A DNA stretch of 64,000 bases, from NCBI RefSeq assembly GCF_028737215.1, contig NZ_JAQZAM010000002.1:186001-250000 (forward strand). Direction: 5' to 3'. This document shows positions 43,480 through 52,236 of the stretch, piece after piece. This DNA comes from Actinomycetospora chibensis (lineage in GTDB: Bacteria; Actinomycetota; Actinomycetes; Mycobacteriales; Pseudonocardiaceae). The notes below the pieces were generated by a model that did not search any database, was not told the DNA's origin, and saw nothing but the letters and a program-made list of their open reading frames with translations. The stretch's first letter is position 1. The number at the start of each line of letters is the position of its first letter. The position numbers and the translations under genes are program-made.

Positions 43480-44891
43480 TGGCGCCGACGACGGGGTCGC
43501 TGATCGGCGACCGCTACCGGCTCGGGCGGCGCATCGCCGTCGGCGGCATGGGCGAGGTCTGGGAGGCCGAGGACTCCCGCCTGGGCCGCACGGTCGCCGT
43601 CAAGATCCTCAAGGCCGAGCTCACCGGCGACCCCGAGTTCCTGCACCGCTTCCGCACCGAGGCGCGCACGGCCGGCTCGCTGAACAACTCGGGCATCACC
43701 GCGGTGCACGACTACGGCGAGACCACCACCGAGTGGTCGACGGCCAACGGCACCGTGCAGGTGCCGACGGCCTACCTCGTCATGGAGCTGGTCCGCGGCG
43801 AGCCGCTCGCCCAGATCCTCGCCGTCCACGGGCGCCTCGGCGTCGACTACACGCTCGACATCCTCGAGCAGAGCGGATGGGCGCTCGAGGCCGCGCACGA
43901 GCGCGGGCTCGTCCACCGCGACGTCAAGCCGGGCAACATCCTCGTGACCCCCGCGGGCCAGGTGAAGATCACCGACTTCGGCATCGCCAAGGCCGTCGAC
44001 GCGGCCCCGGTGACACGCTCGGGCATGGTCATGGGCACCGCGCACTACATCGCCCCCGAGCAGGCCGGCGGCGGCGACGCGGGCCCGGCCTCGGACGTCT
44101 ACTCCCTCGGCGTGGTCGGCTACGAGTGCCTCGCGGGGCGCCGTCCGTACCTGTCGGAGAACGCGGTGACGGTCGCGATGATGCACATCCGCGACCCGCT
44201 GCCCCCGCTGCCGGGCGACGTCCCGCCCGTGGTCCGCCAGCTCATCGAGGCGACCCTGGCCAAGGACCCGCGTCAGCGCTACGCCACGGGCGGCGAGTTC
44301 GCCCAGGCCGTCGCCGCCGTCCGGCGCGGTGAGCCGCTCCCCCTGCCCGGTGCCGGCTCCGCGCCGACCGAGCGGGTCAACCCGCAGACCCGGGTGGCGC
44401 CCGCGATGTCGCGCGAGCCGTCGCCGCCGCGAGGCCAGGACCGTCCCGACCGCTGGGCGTCCCGGCCCGAGGAGCCCCGTCGCCGCGGACCGTGGGGTGC
44501 GGTGGCCGCGCTCGCGGTCGTCGCCCTGCTGCTGGTCGCCGGGGTCTTCTGGGTGATCAACTCGGCGGAGACCTCGGCCCCGCCGCCCCCCACCGAGACC
44601 ACGGCGGCGTCCTCGACGACGACGCCCCGACCCACGACGACCACCCGGACGTCGCGGACCACGACGAGCTCGTCGGCCGCGAACGGCGTGTCGGTCAACC
44701 CCGTCGACTACGTCGGGCGACCGGCGTCGGTGGCGGCGGCCGCCCTGCAGGACTCCGGACTGGAGGCGGAGGTCGGCACCGTGCTCGGCGGCGAGCCGAG
44801 CGACCCGTCCCGGTGCCGGGTGCTCTACCTGTCGCCGACGGGTGACGTTCCGCGCGGTGAGACCGTGTCCGTCACCTGTCAGGAGTTCTGA
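43479..44891 (+). CDS. pknA: Ser/Thr protein kinase PknA, with a C-terminal extracellular PASTA-like domain
   Basis: 470 residues from ATG 43479. Kinase domain (about 8-275): IAVGGMGEVWEA, VAVKIL, HRDVKPGNIL, DFGIA. Juxtamembrane linker, one membrane helix (about 338-360), a Thr/Ser/Pro-rich spacer and a final 65-residue module (VSVNPVDYVGRPASVAAAALQDSGL ... GDVPRGETVSVTCQ) with a PASTA-like pattern and a cysteine pair. Mycobacterial PknA is about 430 residues and has no PASTA. PknA phosphorylates division and wall proteins. It overlaps pbpA by one base and precedes pknB by two. Confidence 0.94.
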   Translation: MAPTTGSLIGDRYRLGRRIAVGGMGEVWEAEDSRLGRTVAVKILKAELTGDPEFLHRFRTEARTAGSLNNSGITAVHDYGETTTEWSTANGTVQVPTAYLVMELVRGEPLAQILAVHGRLGVDYTLDILEQSGWALEAAHERGLVHRDVKPGNILVTPAGQVKITDFGIAKAVDAAPVTRSGMVMGTAHYIAPEQAGGGDAGPASDVYSLGVVGYECLAGRRPYLSENAVTVAMMHIRDPLPPLPGDVPPVVRQLIEATLAKDPRQRYATGGEFAQAVAAVRRGEPLPLPGAGSAPTERVNPQTRVAPAMSREPSPPRGQDRPDRWASRPEEPRRRGPWGAVAALAVVALLLVAGVFWVINSAETSAPPPPTETTAASSTTTPRPTTTTRTSRTTTSSSAANGVSVNPVDYVGRPASVAAAALQDSGLEAEVGTVLGGEPSDPSRCRVLYLSPTGDVPRGETVSVTCQEF

Positions 44892-44893
44892 GG

Positions 44894-46840
44894 ATGACCA
44901 CCCCGCGGCTGCTGTCCGAGCGCTACGAGCTCGGACCGGCGCTCGGCTACGGCGGGATGTCCGAGGTGCACGGGGGGCGGGACGTCCGTCTCGGCAGGGA
45001 CGTGGCCATCAAGGTCCTGCGCGCCGACCTCGCGCGCGACCCCCAGTTCCAGATCCGGTTCCGTCGCGAGGCCCAGAACGCGGCGGCGCTGAACCACCCG
45101 GCGATCGTGGCGGTCTACGACACGGGCGAGGCGCCCACCGACGACGTCCCGCTGCCCTACATCGTCATGGAGTACGTGGCGGGGCGGACGCTTCGCGACA
45201 TCGTCAAGACCGAGGGCCCCATGGAGCCCTTCCGCGTCTGCGAGGTCCTCGCCGACGTCTGCGCGGCCCTCGACTTCTCCCACCGGCACGGGATCATCCA
45301 CCGCGACGTGAAGCCGGCCAACATCATGATCACGCCCGCAGGCGCGGTCAAGGTGATGGACTTCGGCATCGCGCGCGCCCTCTCCGACGCCCAGCCCGCC
45401 GTCACCCAGACCGCCGCGGTGATCGGCACGGCCCAGTACCTCTCGCCCGAGCAGGCCCGCGGGGAGTCGGTCGACGCCCGCTCCGACGTGTACGCCACCG
45501 GCTGCGTGCTCTTCGAGCTGCTCACCGGCCGGCCGCCGTTCACCGGCGACTCCCCGGTCGCGATCGCGTACCAGCACGTGCGGGAGGACCCGCCGGCCCC
45601 GTCGGAGATCAACCCGCGGGTGCCGCCGGAGCTCGACGCGATGACGCTGAAGTCGCTGGCCAAGAACCCGGCGAACCGCTACCAGAGCGCCGACGAGATG
45701 CGCGAGGACTTCTACCGCGTCCTGTCCGGCGAGCGCCCCGGTGCGCCCATGGTCATGACGGCCGAGGAGCACACCGAGTACATGACCGGGAGCCAGCCGG
45801 TCGCGCCGTACGACGGCGGCTATGGCGGTCGCGACGACGAGGTCGACGAGTTCGAGCAGTGGCAGGCCGAGCAGTCGGAGGCCCGGCGCAAGCGCGGCCG
45901 CCGACGGGCGATCGCTTTCGCCGCCGTGCTCGCGCTGCTCGCCGCGCTGGCGGGCGTGTACTTCCTGTTCTCGCCGTCGGCCAACACGATCGCGGTGCCG
46001 ACCGTGGTCGGCCAGCCTCAGGCCGCGGCGCTGCAGTCGCTGTCCACGGCGGGGCTGCGACCGACCGTCGTCCCGGTCGCCTCCCCGCCCGACCAGGTCG
46101 GCCAGGTGGTCACCACCAACCCCACCGAGGGCATCGAGGTCGCGCCGGGCAGCGTCGTCGAGCTGCGCGTCGGACGTGGCCCCGACCCCGTCCAGGTCCC
46201 CGACCTGCAGGGACAGACCGCCAACGAGGCCCAGGCCACCGTCCAACGTCTCGGGCTGAGCCTCGCCCCGGTGCCTCAGCAGCGGGAGGTCGACGACGAG
46301 AACCAGGTCGGCCGCGTGCTCTCCCAGGAACCCTCGGCCGGGCAGTTCCTGACCCCGGGCACCCCGGTGCTGCTGACCATCGGCCGGCAGCGCGAGACGT
46401 TGCGCGTGCCCGACGTCGTCGGTCAGACCCGGCAGACGGCGACCACGACCCTCGAGGGCGTCGGACTCCGGGTGACCGTCTCCGAGGTGGACGACAGCCG
46501 GCCGGCGGGCACGGTCACCGACACCTCGCCGGGCGCCGGCGCCACGGTGTCGCGCAACTCGAGCGTCACGCTCGAGGTCTCCCGCGGGAACACGGTGTCC
46601 ATGCCGTCGATCGTCGGGCAGACGCCGTCGGAGGCCGCGCAGACCCTGTCGCAGGCCGGCTTCAACGGCTCGATCTCGCAGACCTCGCAACAGGTCTCCG
46701 ACCAGTCGCAGGTCGGCAAGATCCTGAGCCAGAACCCCACGGCGGGCAGCGAGGCCGAGGCGGGCGCCACCATCCAGGTGGTCGTCGGCTCCGGGGGCAG
46801 CGACGGCGGCTTCGGCGGCGGGCTCTTCCCCGGCAACTGA
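44894..46840 (+). CDS. pknB: Ser/Thr protein kinase PknB with four extracellular PASTA domains
   Basis: 648 residues from ATG 44894. Kinase domain (about 8-275): LGYGGMSEVHGG glycine loop, VAIKVL, HRDVKPANIM, DFGIARAL and the activation loop QPAVTQTAAVIGTAQYLSPEQ with two adjacent threonines as autophosphorylation sites. Membrane helix at about 336-355. Four PASTA units follow: VPTVVGQPQ (from about 362), VPDLQGQTA, VPDVVGQTR and MPSIVGQTP. PASTA units bind muropeptides/lipid II and activate the kinase. A Gly-rich tail ends the protein. Last gene of the operon, converging on trpG/pabA with nine bases between. Confidence 0.97.
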   Translation: MTTPRLLSERYELGPALGYGGMSEVHGGRDVRLGRDVAIKVLRADLARDPQFQIRFRREAQNAAALNHPAIVAVYDTGEAPTDDVPLPYIVMEYVAGRTLRDIVKTEGPMEPFRVCEVLADVCAALDFSHRHGIIHRDVKPANIMITPAGAVKVMDFGIARALSDAQPAVTQTAAVIGTAQYLSPEQARGESVDARSDVYATGCVLFELLTGRPPFTGDSPVAIAYQHVREDPPAPSEINPRVPPELDAMTLKSLAKNPANRYQSADEMREDFYRVLSGERPGAPMVMTAEEHTEYMTGSQPVAPYDGGYGGRDDEVDEFEQWQAEQSEARRKRGRRRAIAFAAVLALLAALAGVYFLFSPSANTIAVPTVVGQPQAAALQSLSTAGLRPTVVPVASPPDQVGQVVTTNPTEGIEVAPGSVVELRVGRGPDPVQVPDLQGQTANEAQATVQRLGLSLAPVPQQREVDDENQVGRVLSQEPSAGQFLTPGTPVLLTIGRQRETLRVPDVVGQTRQTATTTLEGVGLRVTVSEVDDSRPAGTVTDTSPGAGATVSRNSSVTLEVSRGNTVSMPSIVGQTPSEAAQTLSQAGFNGSISQTSQQVSDQSQVGKILSQNPTAGSEAEAGATIQVVVGSGGSDGGFGGGLFPGN

Positions 46841-46849
46841 ATCCCCGGG

Positions 46850-47500
46850 TCAGGCGGGCGGGGCGGCTGCGAGGGCCAGCGCACGCAGGCCCTCGGTGAG
46901 GTCGTGCACGACCCCGTCGTCGACGGGGTGGCCGCAGGCGTCCATCCAGGTGGCGAGCAGCCGGTGGCCGTCCTCGGTGAGCACCGACTCGGGGTGGAAC
47001 TGCACGCCCTCGAGCGGGAGCTCGCGATGGCGCATGGCCATGAGCACCCCGTCCTCGGTCCAGCCCGTGGGCTCCAGCTCGGCGGGCAGCGTGTCGGGCC
47101 GGACCGTCAGCGAGTGGTAGCGCGTGGCGGTGAAGGGGGTGCGCAGGCCGGCGAGCACGCCGGCGCCCTCGTGGTGCACCAGCGACGTCTTGCCGTGCCG
47201 CAGCTCCGGGGCGCGCTCGACGACGGCGCCGTGCACCGCGCCCAGCGCCTGGTGGCCCAGGCACACCCCGAGGACGGGGCGGGCGACGGCGGCGCAGCGC
47301 CGGATGACGTCGTTGCTCGCGCCCGCGTCGTCGGGGGTGCCGGGCCCCGGACTGATCAGCACGCCGTCGACCTCGTCGACGAGGTCGACCACGCCGTCGG
47401 CGTCGTTGCGCAGCACCACCGGGTCGGCGCCGAGCTGCGCGAGGTACTGGACGAGGTTGTAGACGAAGCTGTCGTAGTTGTCGACGACCAGGACGCGCAT
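46850..47500 (-). CDS. pabA: Glutamine amidotransferase, anthranilate/aminodeoxychorismate synthase component II
   Basis: 216 residues from ATG 47500. Class I glutamine amidotransferase: [12 protein letters not shown] at the N-terminus, ISPGPGTP, the nucleophile in [10 protein letters not shown] and the His-Glu pair in [13 protein letters not shown]. It supplies ammonia for anthranilate or 4-amino-4-deoxychorismate synthesis. Genes at this locus are called trpG or pabA in relatives and the enzyme may serve both pathways. It is divergent from crgA across 78 bases. The catalytic partner (TrpE/PabB) is not in the window. Confidence 0.93.
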   Translation of the reverse strand: MRVLVVDNYDSFVYNLVQYLAQLGADPVVLRNDADGVVDLVDEVDGVLISPGPGTPDDAGASNDVIRRCAAVARPVLGVCLGHQALGAVHGAVVERAPELRHGKTSLVHHEGAGVLAGLRTPFTATRYHSLTVRPDTLPAELEPTGWTEDGVLMAMRHRELPLEGVQFHPESVLTEDGHRLLATWMDACGHPVDDGVVHDLTEGLRALALAAAPPA

Positions 47501-47578
47501 ACCCCGAGCGTACGGGCCCGGGAGGCCGGGCCGGGTGCACTAGACTGCGGTGAGCAATCCCGCCCGATCGGAGCCGAC

Positions 47579-47833
47579 GTGCCCAAGTCCAAGGTCCGCC
47601 GCAAGCCGGCCTACACCCCGCCGCCGAAGGCCGGGCCCGCCCCCGCAGGTCCGTCGCACCCGGCGTACGTCGTGGTCATGCTCGGCGTCGGCCTGCTCGG
47701 GCTGGCGTGGCTGGTGGTCAACTACCTCGCCTCCGAGTCGATCCCCTTCATGCAGGACCTCGGGCCCTGGAACTTCCTCATCGGCTTCGGCCTCATCGTG
47801 GTCTCGCTGCTGATGACCATGAAGTGGCGCTGA
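47579..47833 (+). CDS. crgA: Cell division protein CrgA
   Basis: 84 residues from GTG 47579. Basic N-terminus starting [15 protein letters not shown], then two membrane helices (about 30-50 and 62-80) with the conserved loop between them ([18 protein letters not shown]). CrgA recruits or stabilises divisome components (FtsZ, PBPs, CwsA) in actinobacteria. TAGACT at 47541-47546 is a good -10 box. DUF881 and class E sortase genes commonly next to crgA in actinobacteria are missing here. Confidence 0.95.
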   Translation: MPKSKVRRKPAYTPPPKAGPAPAGPSHPAYVVVMLGVGLLGLAWLVVNYLASESIPFMQDLGPWNFLIGFGLIVVSLLMTMKWR

Positions 47834-47885
47834 ACCACACCGATGTGATTCGTCCACCGCTGTGGACACACCCTGTGGACACGTC

Positions 47886-48434
47886 GTGAGTGAGCCGTCG
47901 CAGTGGGCGGCCCCGTGGACCGCCGTCGTCCTGGGTGCCGTGGCGGCGCTCGGGCTCGGGGCGTGGGCCGTCGCGGCGACGGACCCGCCCGGGCGCCTGC
48001 TCGTCGGGCTCGCCGCCCTCGCGGTCCTGGCCGTGACGGCCGTGGGCGCGTTCGCCCGACCCCGGTTGCGGGTCGACGACGCGGGCCTCGCGCTGCGCGG
48101 GGTCACCGGCACGCGCCGGTGGCCGTGGGAGCACATCGACGCGGTGCGCGTCGTGCGGATGCGGCGGATGGGCCTGCCGGCGGCGTACCTCGAGGTGGAG
48201 GCGCGGGACGGCGCCCCGGACGCCGTGCCGACCGACCGGCTGCTCGTGCTCGGCCGCCTCGAGCTCGGCACCGATCCGGTGGACGTCGCCGAATCGCTGC
48301 AGCGCCACCGGGCCCGCGCGGGACGCCGGGCGGCGGGCCGGCCCGATCTAGAGGGTGAGCACCCGGAGCGCGATGAGGACGACGAGCACGGCGGCGATCC
48401 CCCCGACGGCCCAGAGCCCGGCCCGCGGGTCTGA
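47886..48434 (+). CDS. Membrane protein with bacterial PH-like domain (bPH6, Rv0010c-like)
   Basis: 182 residues from GTG 47886. Two membrane helices (about 9-30 and 36-56) precede a PH-like domain (about 60-150): RPRLRVDDAGLALRGVTGTRRWPWEHIDAVRVV. This matches the small membrane PH-domain protein next to crgA in mycobacteria. The last about 30 residues are charged, poorly conserved in appearance and lie antisense to the end of the rhomboid gene, so the two convergent genes overlap by 87 bases. Confidence 0.85.
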   Translation: MSEPSQWAAPWTAVVLGAVAALGLGAWAVAATDPPGRLLVGLAALAVLAVTAVGAFARPRLRVDDAGLALRGVTGTRRWPWEHIDAVRVVRMRRMGLPAAYLEVEARDGAPDAVPTDRLLVLGRLELGTDPVDVAESLQRHRARAGRRAAGRPDLEGEHPERDEDDEHGGDPPDGPEPGPRV

Positions 48435-49235
48435 GCGTGCCGGTCCGTGCACCAGCGCGGCGGCGACGAGCAGGCCGGTGACGAGCCCGCCGAGGTGCCC
48501 GAGCACCGACAGCCCCGGGATCGTGAAGGTCAGCACGACGTTCAGCCCGATGGTCAGCAGCGCGGGCGTCGGCGAGAGCTGGAGTCGGCGCAGGACCACG
48601 ACGAGCGCGCCCATCAGGCCGAACACCGCTCCGGAGGCGCCGGCGACGGGTCGGTCCGGGTCACCGAACAGCATGATCGCCGTGGACCCGCCCAGCAGCG
48701 AGACCCCGTAGAGCAGCGCGTACCGGAGCCGCCCGAGCACGAGCTCGAGGTCCCGGCCCAGCACCCACAGCGCGAACATGTTCACCGCGACGTGCAGCGG
48801 ACCGATGTGCAGGAAGCCCGCGGTCAGCAGGCGCCACCACTGCCCGGCCGCGACGTCGGCGGGCACGAGCCACGTCGCCTCGACCCACGGCGACGTGTAG
48901 TTCTCCCACGCGCTGCCCGCCGAGAGGGCCGTCAGCACGAAGACGACGACGTTGACGGCGACGAGGGTGATCGTGACGACCGGCGTCGCATCCGGACGGG
49001 CGCGCCCGCCACCGACGGTGCGCGGGGCCCGCGTCGTGCGGGCGGCCTCCGCCACGCAGTCGACGCAGTGCGCGCCGACCGGGGCCGCGCGTAGGCAGTC
49101 CGGGCACGCAGGACGCCCGCACCGGGTGCAGGCCAGGGCGGTGGGCCGGTCGGGGTGCCGCACGCAGTACGGCGCCGCGTCCGGTCCCGCCGTGGGCCGG
49201 GATCCCGGGGATCCCGGGGGTCCCGGCACTGTCAC
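48348..49235 (-). CDS. Rhomboid family intramembrane serine protease with N-terminal B-box-like zinc finger
   Basis: 295 residues from GTG 49235 (GAGGAC upstream, 22 bases after the ppiA stop). N-terminal cysteine/histidine finger: CVRHPDRPTALACTRCGRPACPDCL ... HCVDC, a B-box-like zinc fold. Then six or seven membrane helices with the catalytic dyad: Ser in ASGAVFGLMGA and His in LGHLGGLVTG, and the HIGPLHVAVNMFALWVLG motif. Rhomboids cut membrane proteins within the bilayer. Same domain order occurs in other actinobacteria at this locus. Confidence 0.94.
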   Translation of the reverse strand: MTVPGPPGSPGSRPTAGPDAAPYCVRHPDRPTALACTRCGRPACPDCLRAAPVGAHCVDCVAEAARTTRAPRTVGGGRARPDATPVVTITLVAVNVVVFVLTALSAGSAWENYTSPWVEATWLVPADVAAGQWWRLLTAGFLHIGPLHVAVNMFALWVLGRDLELVLGRLRYALLYGVSLLGGSTAIMLFGDPDRPVAGASGAVFGLMGALVVVLRRLQLSPTPALLTIGLNVVLTFTIPGLSVLGHLGGLVTGLLVAAALVHGPARSDPRAGLWAVGGIAAVLVVLIALRVLTL

Positions 49236-49257
49236 GGCGTCCTCACGACCGAGCTCC

Positions 49258-49782
49258 TCAGTCGATCTCGACCGAGGTGATGACGATGTCCTGCACCGGA
49301 CGGTCGCCGGGGCCGGTCGCGGTGGCCGCGATCGAGTCGACGACGTCGCGCGAGGCCTGGTCGGCCACCTCGCCGAAGATCGTGTGCTTGCGGTTGAGCC
49401 AGGTTGTCGGCGCCACCGTGATGAAGAACTGCGAGCCGTTGGTGCCCGGCCCCGCGTTGGCCATCGCCAGCAGGTAGGGGCGGTCGAAGCGCAGGTCGGG
49501 GTGGAACTCGTCGGCGAACTTGTAGCCGGGCCCGCCACGGCCGGTGCCCGTGGGGTCACCGGTCTGCAGCATGAAGCCCGCGATGACGCGGTGGAAGATG
49601 GTCCCGTCGTAGAACGGGCCGGAGCTGCCACCCTTGGCGTTGGGCTCGGTGTACGACTGCTCGCCGGTGGCCAGGCCCGTGAAGTTCGCGACGGTCTGGG
49701 GCGCCTCGTTGGGGAACAGCCGCACGGTGATGTCCCCGTTGGAGGTGTGCAGCGTTGCGGTCGGGGTGTCGGCGGAGGTCAC
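49258..49782 (-). CDS. ppiA: Cyclophilin-type peptidyl-prolyl cis-trans isomerase
   Basis: 174 residues from GTG 49782. Cytosolic cyclophilin, no signal peptide. Catalytic and binding stretches: FHRVIAGFMLQTGDPTGTG, NAGPGTNGSQFFIT, LNRKHTIFGEV. It speeds isomerisation of X-Pro bonds. Position next to the crgA block matches PpiA (Rv0009) of mycobacteria. It precedes the rhomboid gene and both could share a transcript. Confidence 0.95.
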   Translation of the reverse strand: MTSADTPTATLHTSNGDITVRLFPNEAPQTVANFTGLATGEQSYTEPNAKGGSSGPFYDGTIFHRVIAGFMLQTGDPTGTGRGGPGYKFADEFHPDLRFDRPYLLAMANAGPGTNGSQFFITVAPTTWLNRKHTIFGEVADQASRDVVDSIAATATGPGDRPVQDIVITSVEID

Positions 49783-49915
49783 GGGCCCATCGTGCCACTA
49801 GGACTGTGAGCACCTTCGAATGGAGTAGCGGGTGTGACGTCCCGGCGGGTCGGGCACCTGCACAAGTGGGGCCGGGGCATCATGGCCGCCCCACCGACGA
49901 GTGAGGTGACGTTTC

Positions 49916-50707
49916 TTGAGCAGCAAGACACTGATCGGCGCCAGGGAGGACCTGGACGATCTGCGCAAGGAGGGCCGCAAGGCCCGGAAGAAGGCCGAGA
50001 AGCGCGCCCAGAAGGCCGCTGACCAGGCCCGCAAGGACCGCGAGAAGGCTCGCAAGCAGGGCCAGAAGAAGCGCGCCGAGGTCCGCAAGGACGTCCGCAA
50101 GGCCGCCGACGAGGCCCGCCAGCGGGTGCTCGACGCCCGCGCCGAGGCCCGCCAGCGTGCCGAGGAGGCGCAGGAGGAGGCCCGCAAGCGCGCCCAGGAG
50201 GCCCGCGCGGAGACCCGCAAGCGCGCCAACAAGGCCGCGAAGGACGCCCGCAAGCAGGCCCAGGCGTACGCCAAGGACGCCCGCAAGCGCCTCGAGCAGT
50301 CGGCCGTGCCGACCTCGGCGGACGAGCTGCGCGACCTCGGCGAGACCGTGCGCGGCCAGCTCGAGGAGGGCCTGACCTCGGCGCGCAAGGAGCTCGCGGC
50401 CCGCATCGAGCCCGAGGAGCCCACGAAGCGCCGCCGCTGGGGCCTCTGGCTCGTCGTGCTCGCCGTGCTCGGCGCCGGCATCGCCGTCGTGGCCACGCGC
50501 CGCGAGCCGGAGCTGCCGCCCCCGCCGCCGCCGGCCCCGCGCCCGAAGCCGGCCACCTCGGCCGGCCCGGTCTCCGGTGCGACGCCCACGTCGCCCGCCG
50601 CGAGCGCCCAGGAGATCCCGACCCACACCGCCACCGACGCGGTGAGCGGCACCAGCCCGAACGGCGCGGTCTCCTCCGACAAGCCCGCCACGGGCGGCAA
50701 GGACTAA
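49916..50707 (+). CDS. Lys/Arg/Ala-rich coiled-coil protein with one membrane helix (TTG start)
   Basis: 263 residues. TTG 49916 is the first possible start: the frame carries a TGA at 49907 just before it, and a GAGG site lies about nine bases upstream. Residues 8-125 are a highly charged heptad-like coiled coil (ARKKAEKRAQKAADQARKDREKARKQ repeats) resembling a cytosolic or DNA-binding histone-like tail. Residues about 178-196 form a membrane helix (WGLWLVVLAVLGAGIAVVA). A Pro-rich external tail ends it. Function unknown; similar proteins are annotated as hypothetical in Pseudonocardiales. Confidence 0.78.
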   Translation: MSSKTLIGAREDLDDLRKEGRKARKKAEKRAQKAADQARKDREKARKQGQKKRAEVRKDVRKAADEARQRVLDARAEARQRAEEAQEEARKRAQEARAETRKRANKAAKDARKQAQAYAKDARKRLEQSAVPTSADELRDLGETVRGQLEEGLTSARKELAARIEPEEPTKRRRWGLWLVVLAVLGAGIAVVATRREPELPPPPPPAPRPKPATSAGPVSGATPTSPAASAQEIPTHTATDAVSGTSPNGAVSSDKPATGGKD

Positions 50708-50739
50708 CCCGCCCCCCGCAGCACGCTCGTCGGCACGGC

Positions 50740-50780
50740 ACGGCCCGTCCCCGGTCCCTCCCGGACCGAGGACGGGCCGT
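50740..50780. terminator. Long GC-rich hairpin between convergent genes
   Basis: ACGGCCCGTCC (50740-50750) pairs with GGACGGGCCGT (50770-50780); inside it CGGTCC (50752-50757) pairs with GGACCG (50763-50768). It lies in the 92-base gap between the coiled-coil gene and the DUF1023 gene, pointing to bidirectional termination. No T-run. Confidence 0.65.
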
Positions 50781-50799
50781 CGGCGTGCACGCACCCGGC

Positions 50800-52236
50800 T
50801 CACCCGCCCACCAGGCGACGCAGCCGATCCCCGGCGCCGACCCCCCGGTCGAGGACCGCGTCCTGCGGCCGACCACCGACCACCGCGGCCACGTTCGCCG
50901 CGCTCGTGGTGCCCGGCGTGAGGTAGGCGCCGTGGCCGCGTGACTCGGCCAGCACCCGCCCGTCGGGCAGCACCACCTCGCGCGCCGAGAGCCCGGTGAC
51001 GCCCGGCATCCGGTTGGGATCCGGGCCGAACCACGCGGTGTCCGCGACGGGGTCGCCTGCGGCCTCCACCACCCACGCGTGCCCCGGCGGGCGACCCGGC
51101 ACCTCCCCGACGCCCGGGCTCCCGAGGTACACGACGTCGTCGACGCCCTCGGCGCCGCCCGGCGCCCCCTCCGAGGACAGGGCGGCGGCGGTGACCACCG
51201 AGCCGTACGAGTGCCCGATCGCCGTCACGTGGGCCTCGCGCCCCGGCCGGGCGGCGTCCAGTCCGTCGAGGAACGACGCGAGCCCCGGGGCACCCTCCTC
51301 GGCGGGCGCCCGGCCGAGCACCGACCGGTCCGGATCGGCCACCTCGTGCGCCTGCGGCGCGTCGTAGCCGTACCAGGCCACCGCCGCGGTGCCCGGCCCC
51401 GCCGCGGCGGCCAGCGCGTCGAGCTCCCCGAGACGGCCTGGCAGCTCGTCCACCCCGGTGGTGAAGCCGGCGGTGAACACCCCGACGTGGGCGGCGGCGT
51501 CGACGTCGCCGCGTGCGACGGCGGCGCGGACGCCCGACCCGCCGTCCGCCGGGGCATCGACCTCGAGATCCAGCAACGCCCGGCCCGGCGCGTCGACCGC
51601 GGCGGCCACCGCCCCCAGACGCGCGAGCCGCGCCCGGACCTCGTGCAGCTCCCATCCGATCGACGCCAGCTCCACCGGGTCCGCCGTGCGCACGAGCCGG
51701 TCCCGCACCGCCTGCTCCTCGCGCCGCGCGTCCTCCCGGGCGCCGGCGAGCACCACGCGGTTGGCGCGGTCCCGGACCGCGGCCGGGAGCCCGTCGAGGC
51801 CGCCGACCAGCGCCGGGCGCTCGCGCTCGAGGACCGCCCGGGTGTCGGGGTCGAGCCCGGCCCACCACCGGGCGACCTCGCCGGGCTCGGGCCCGCGCCC
51901 GCCCGTGACGCCGGTCGGCGGCGGGCCCGCGGGCGTGTGTCCGGCGCCGTCCAGGGCTCCGGCGAGCGCGGCGTCCACCACGGCCGGCGGCACGCCACCG
52001 GCCAGGGCCACGGTCGCCGTCCCGAGGGCGGCGAGCACGCCGTCGACGTCGGCGAGCAACGCGGCGTGGCGCTCCCGCAGCGACGTCCGCGCGCCGGCGG
52101 CCGCGCCCGCCGCCGCACCCCGCCATCCGGGCACCGGCCCCGCGAGCACCTCGCCGGCCCGGGCCAGCGCCGCCCGCGCGACGGCGAGCCGCGCGGCTGC
52201 GGCGCCGGGCAGCGCCGTGGTCAGGGTGGTGGTCAC
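50800..52236 (-). CDS. Alpha/beta hydrolase of the DUF1023 family
   Basis: 478 residues from GTG 52236. The N-terminal 200 residues are Ala-rich helices, as in the helical domain seen before DUF1023 domains in actinobacteria. The C-terminal alpha/beta hydrolase has the nucleophile elbow VTAIGHSYGSVV (about residue 330), a later Asp region (AAGDPVAD) and a terminal His (SRGHGAYL). These proteins are often encoded beside WXG100/EspC-type partners, as here: the small gene upstream overlaps its start by four bases (GTGA). Substrate unknown. Confidence 0.85.
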   Translation of the reverse strand: MTTTLTTALPGAAAARLAVARAALARAGEVLAGPVPGWRGAAAGAAAGARTSLRERHAALLADVDGVLAALGTATVALAGGVPPAVVDAALAGALDGAGHTPAGPPPTGVTGGRGPEPGEVARWWAGLDPDTRAVLERERPALVGGLDGLPAAVRDRANRVVLAGAREDARREEQAVRDRLVRTADPVELASIGWELHEVRARLARLGAVAAAVDAPGRALLDLEVDAPADGGSGVRAAVARGDVDAAAHVGVFTAGFTTGVDELPGRLGELDALAAAAGPGTAAVAWYGYDAPQAHEVADPDRSVLGRAPAEEGAPGLASFLDGLDAARPGREAHVTAIGHSYGSVVTAAALSSEGAPGGAEGVDDVVYLGSPGVGEVPGRPPGHAWVVEAAGDPVADTAWFGPDPNRMPGVTGLSAREVVLPDGRVLAESRGHGAYLTPGTTSAANVAAVVGGRPQDAVLDRGVGAGDRLRRLVGG

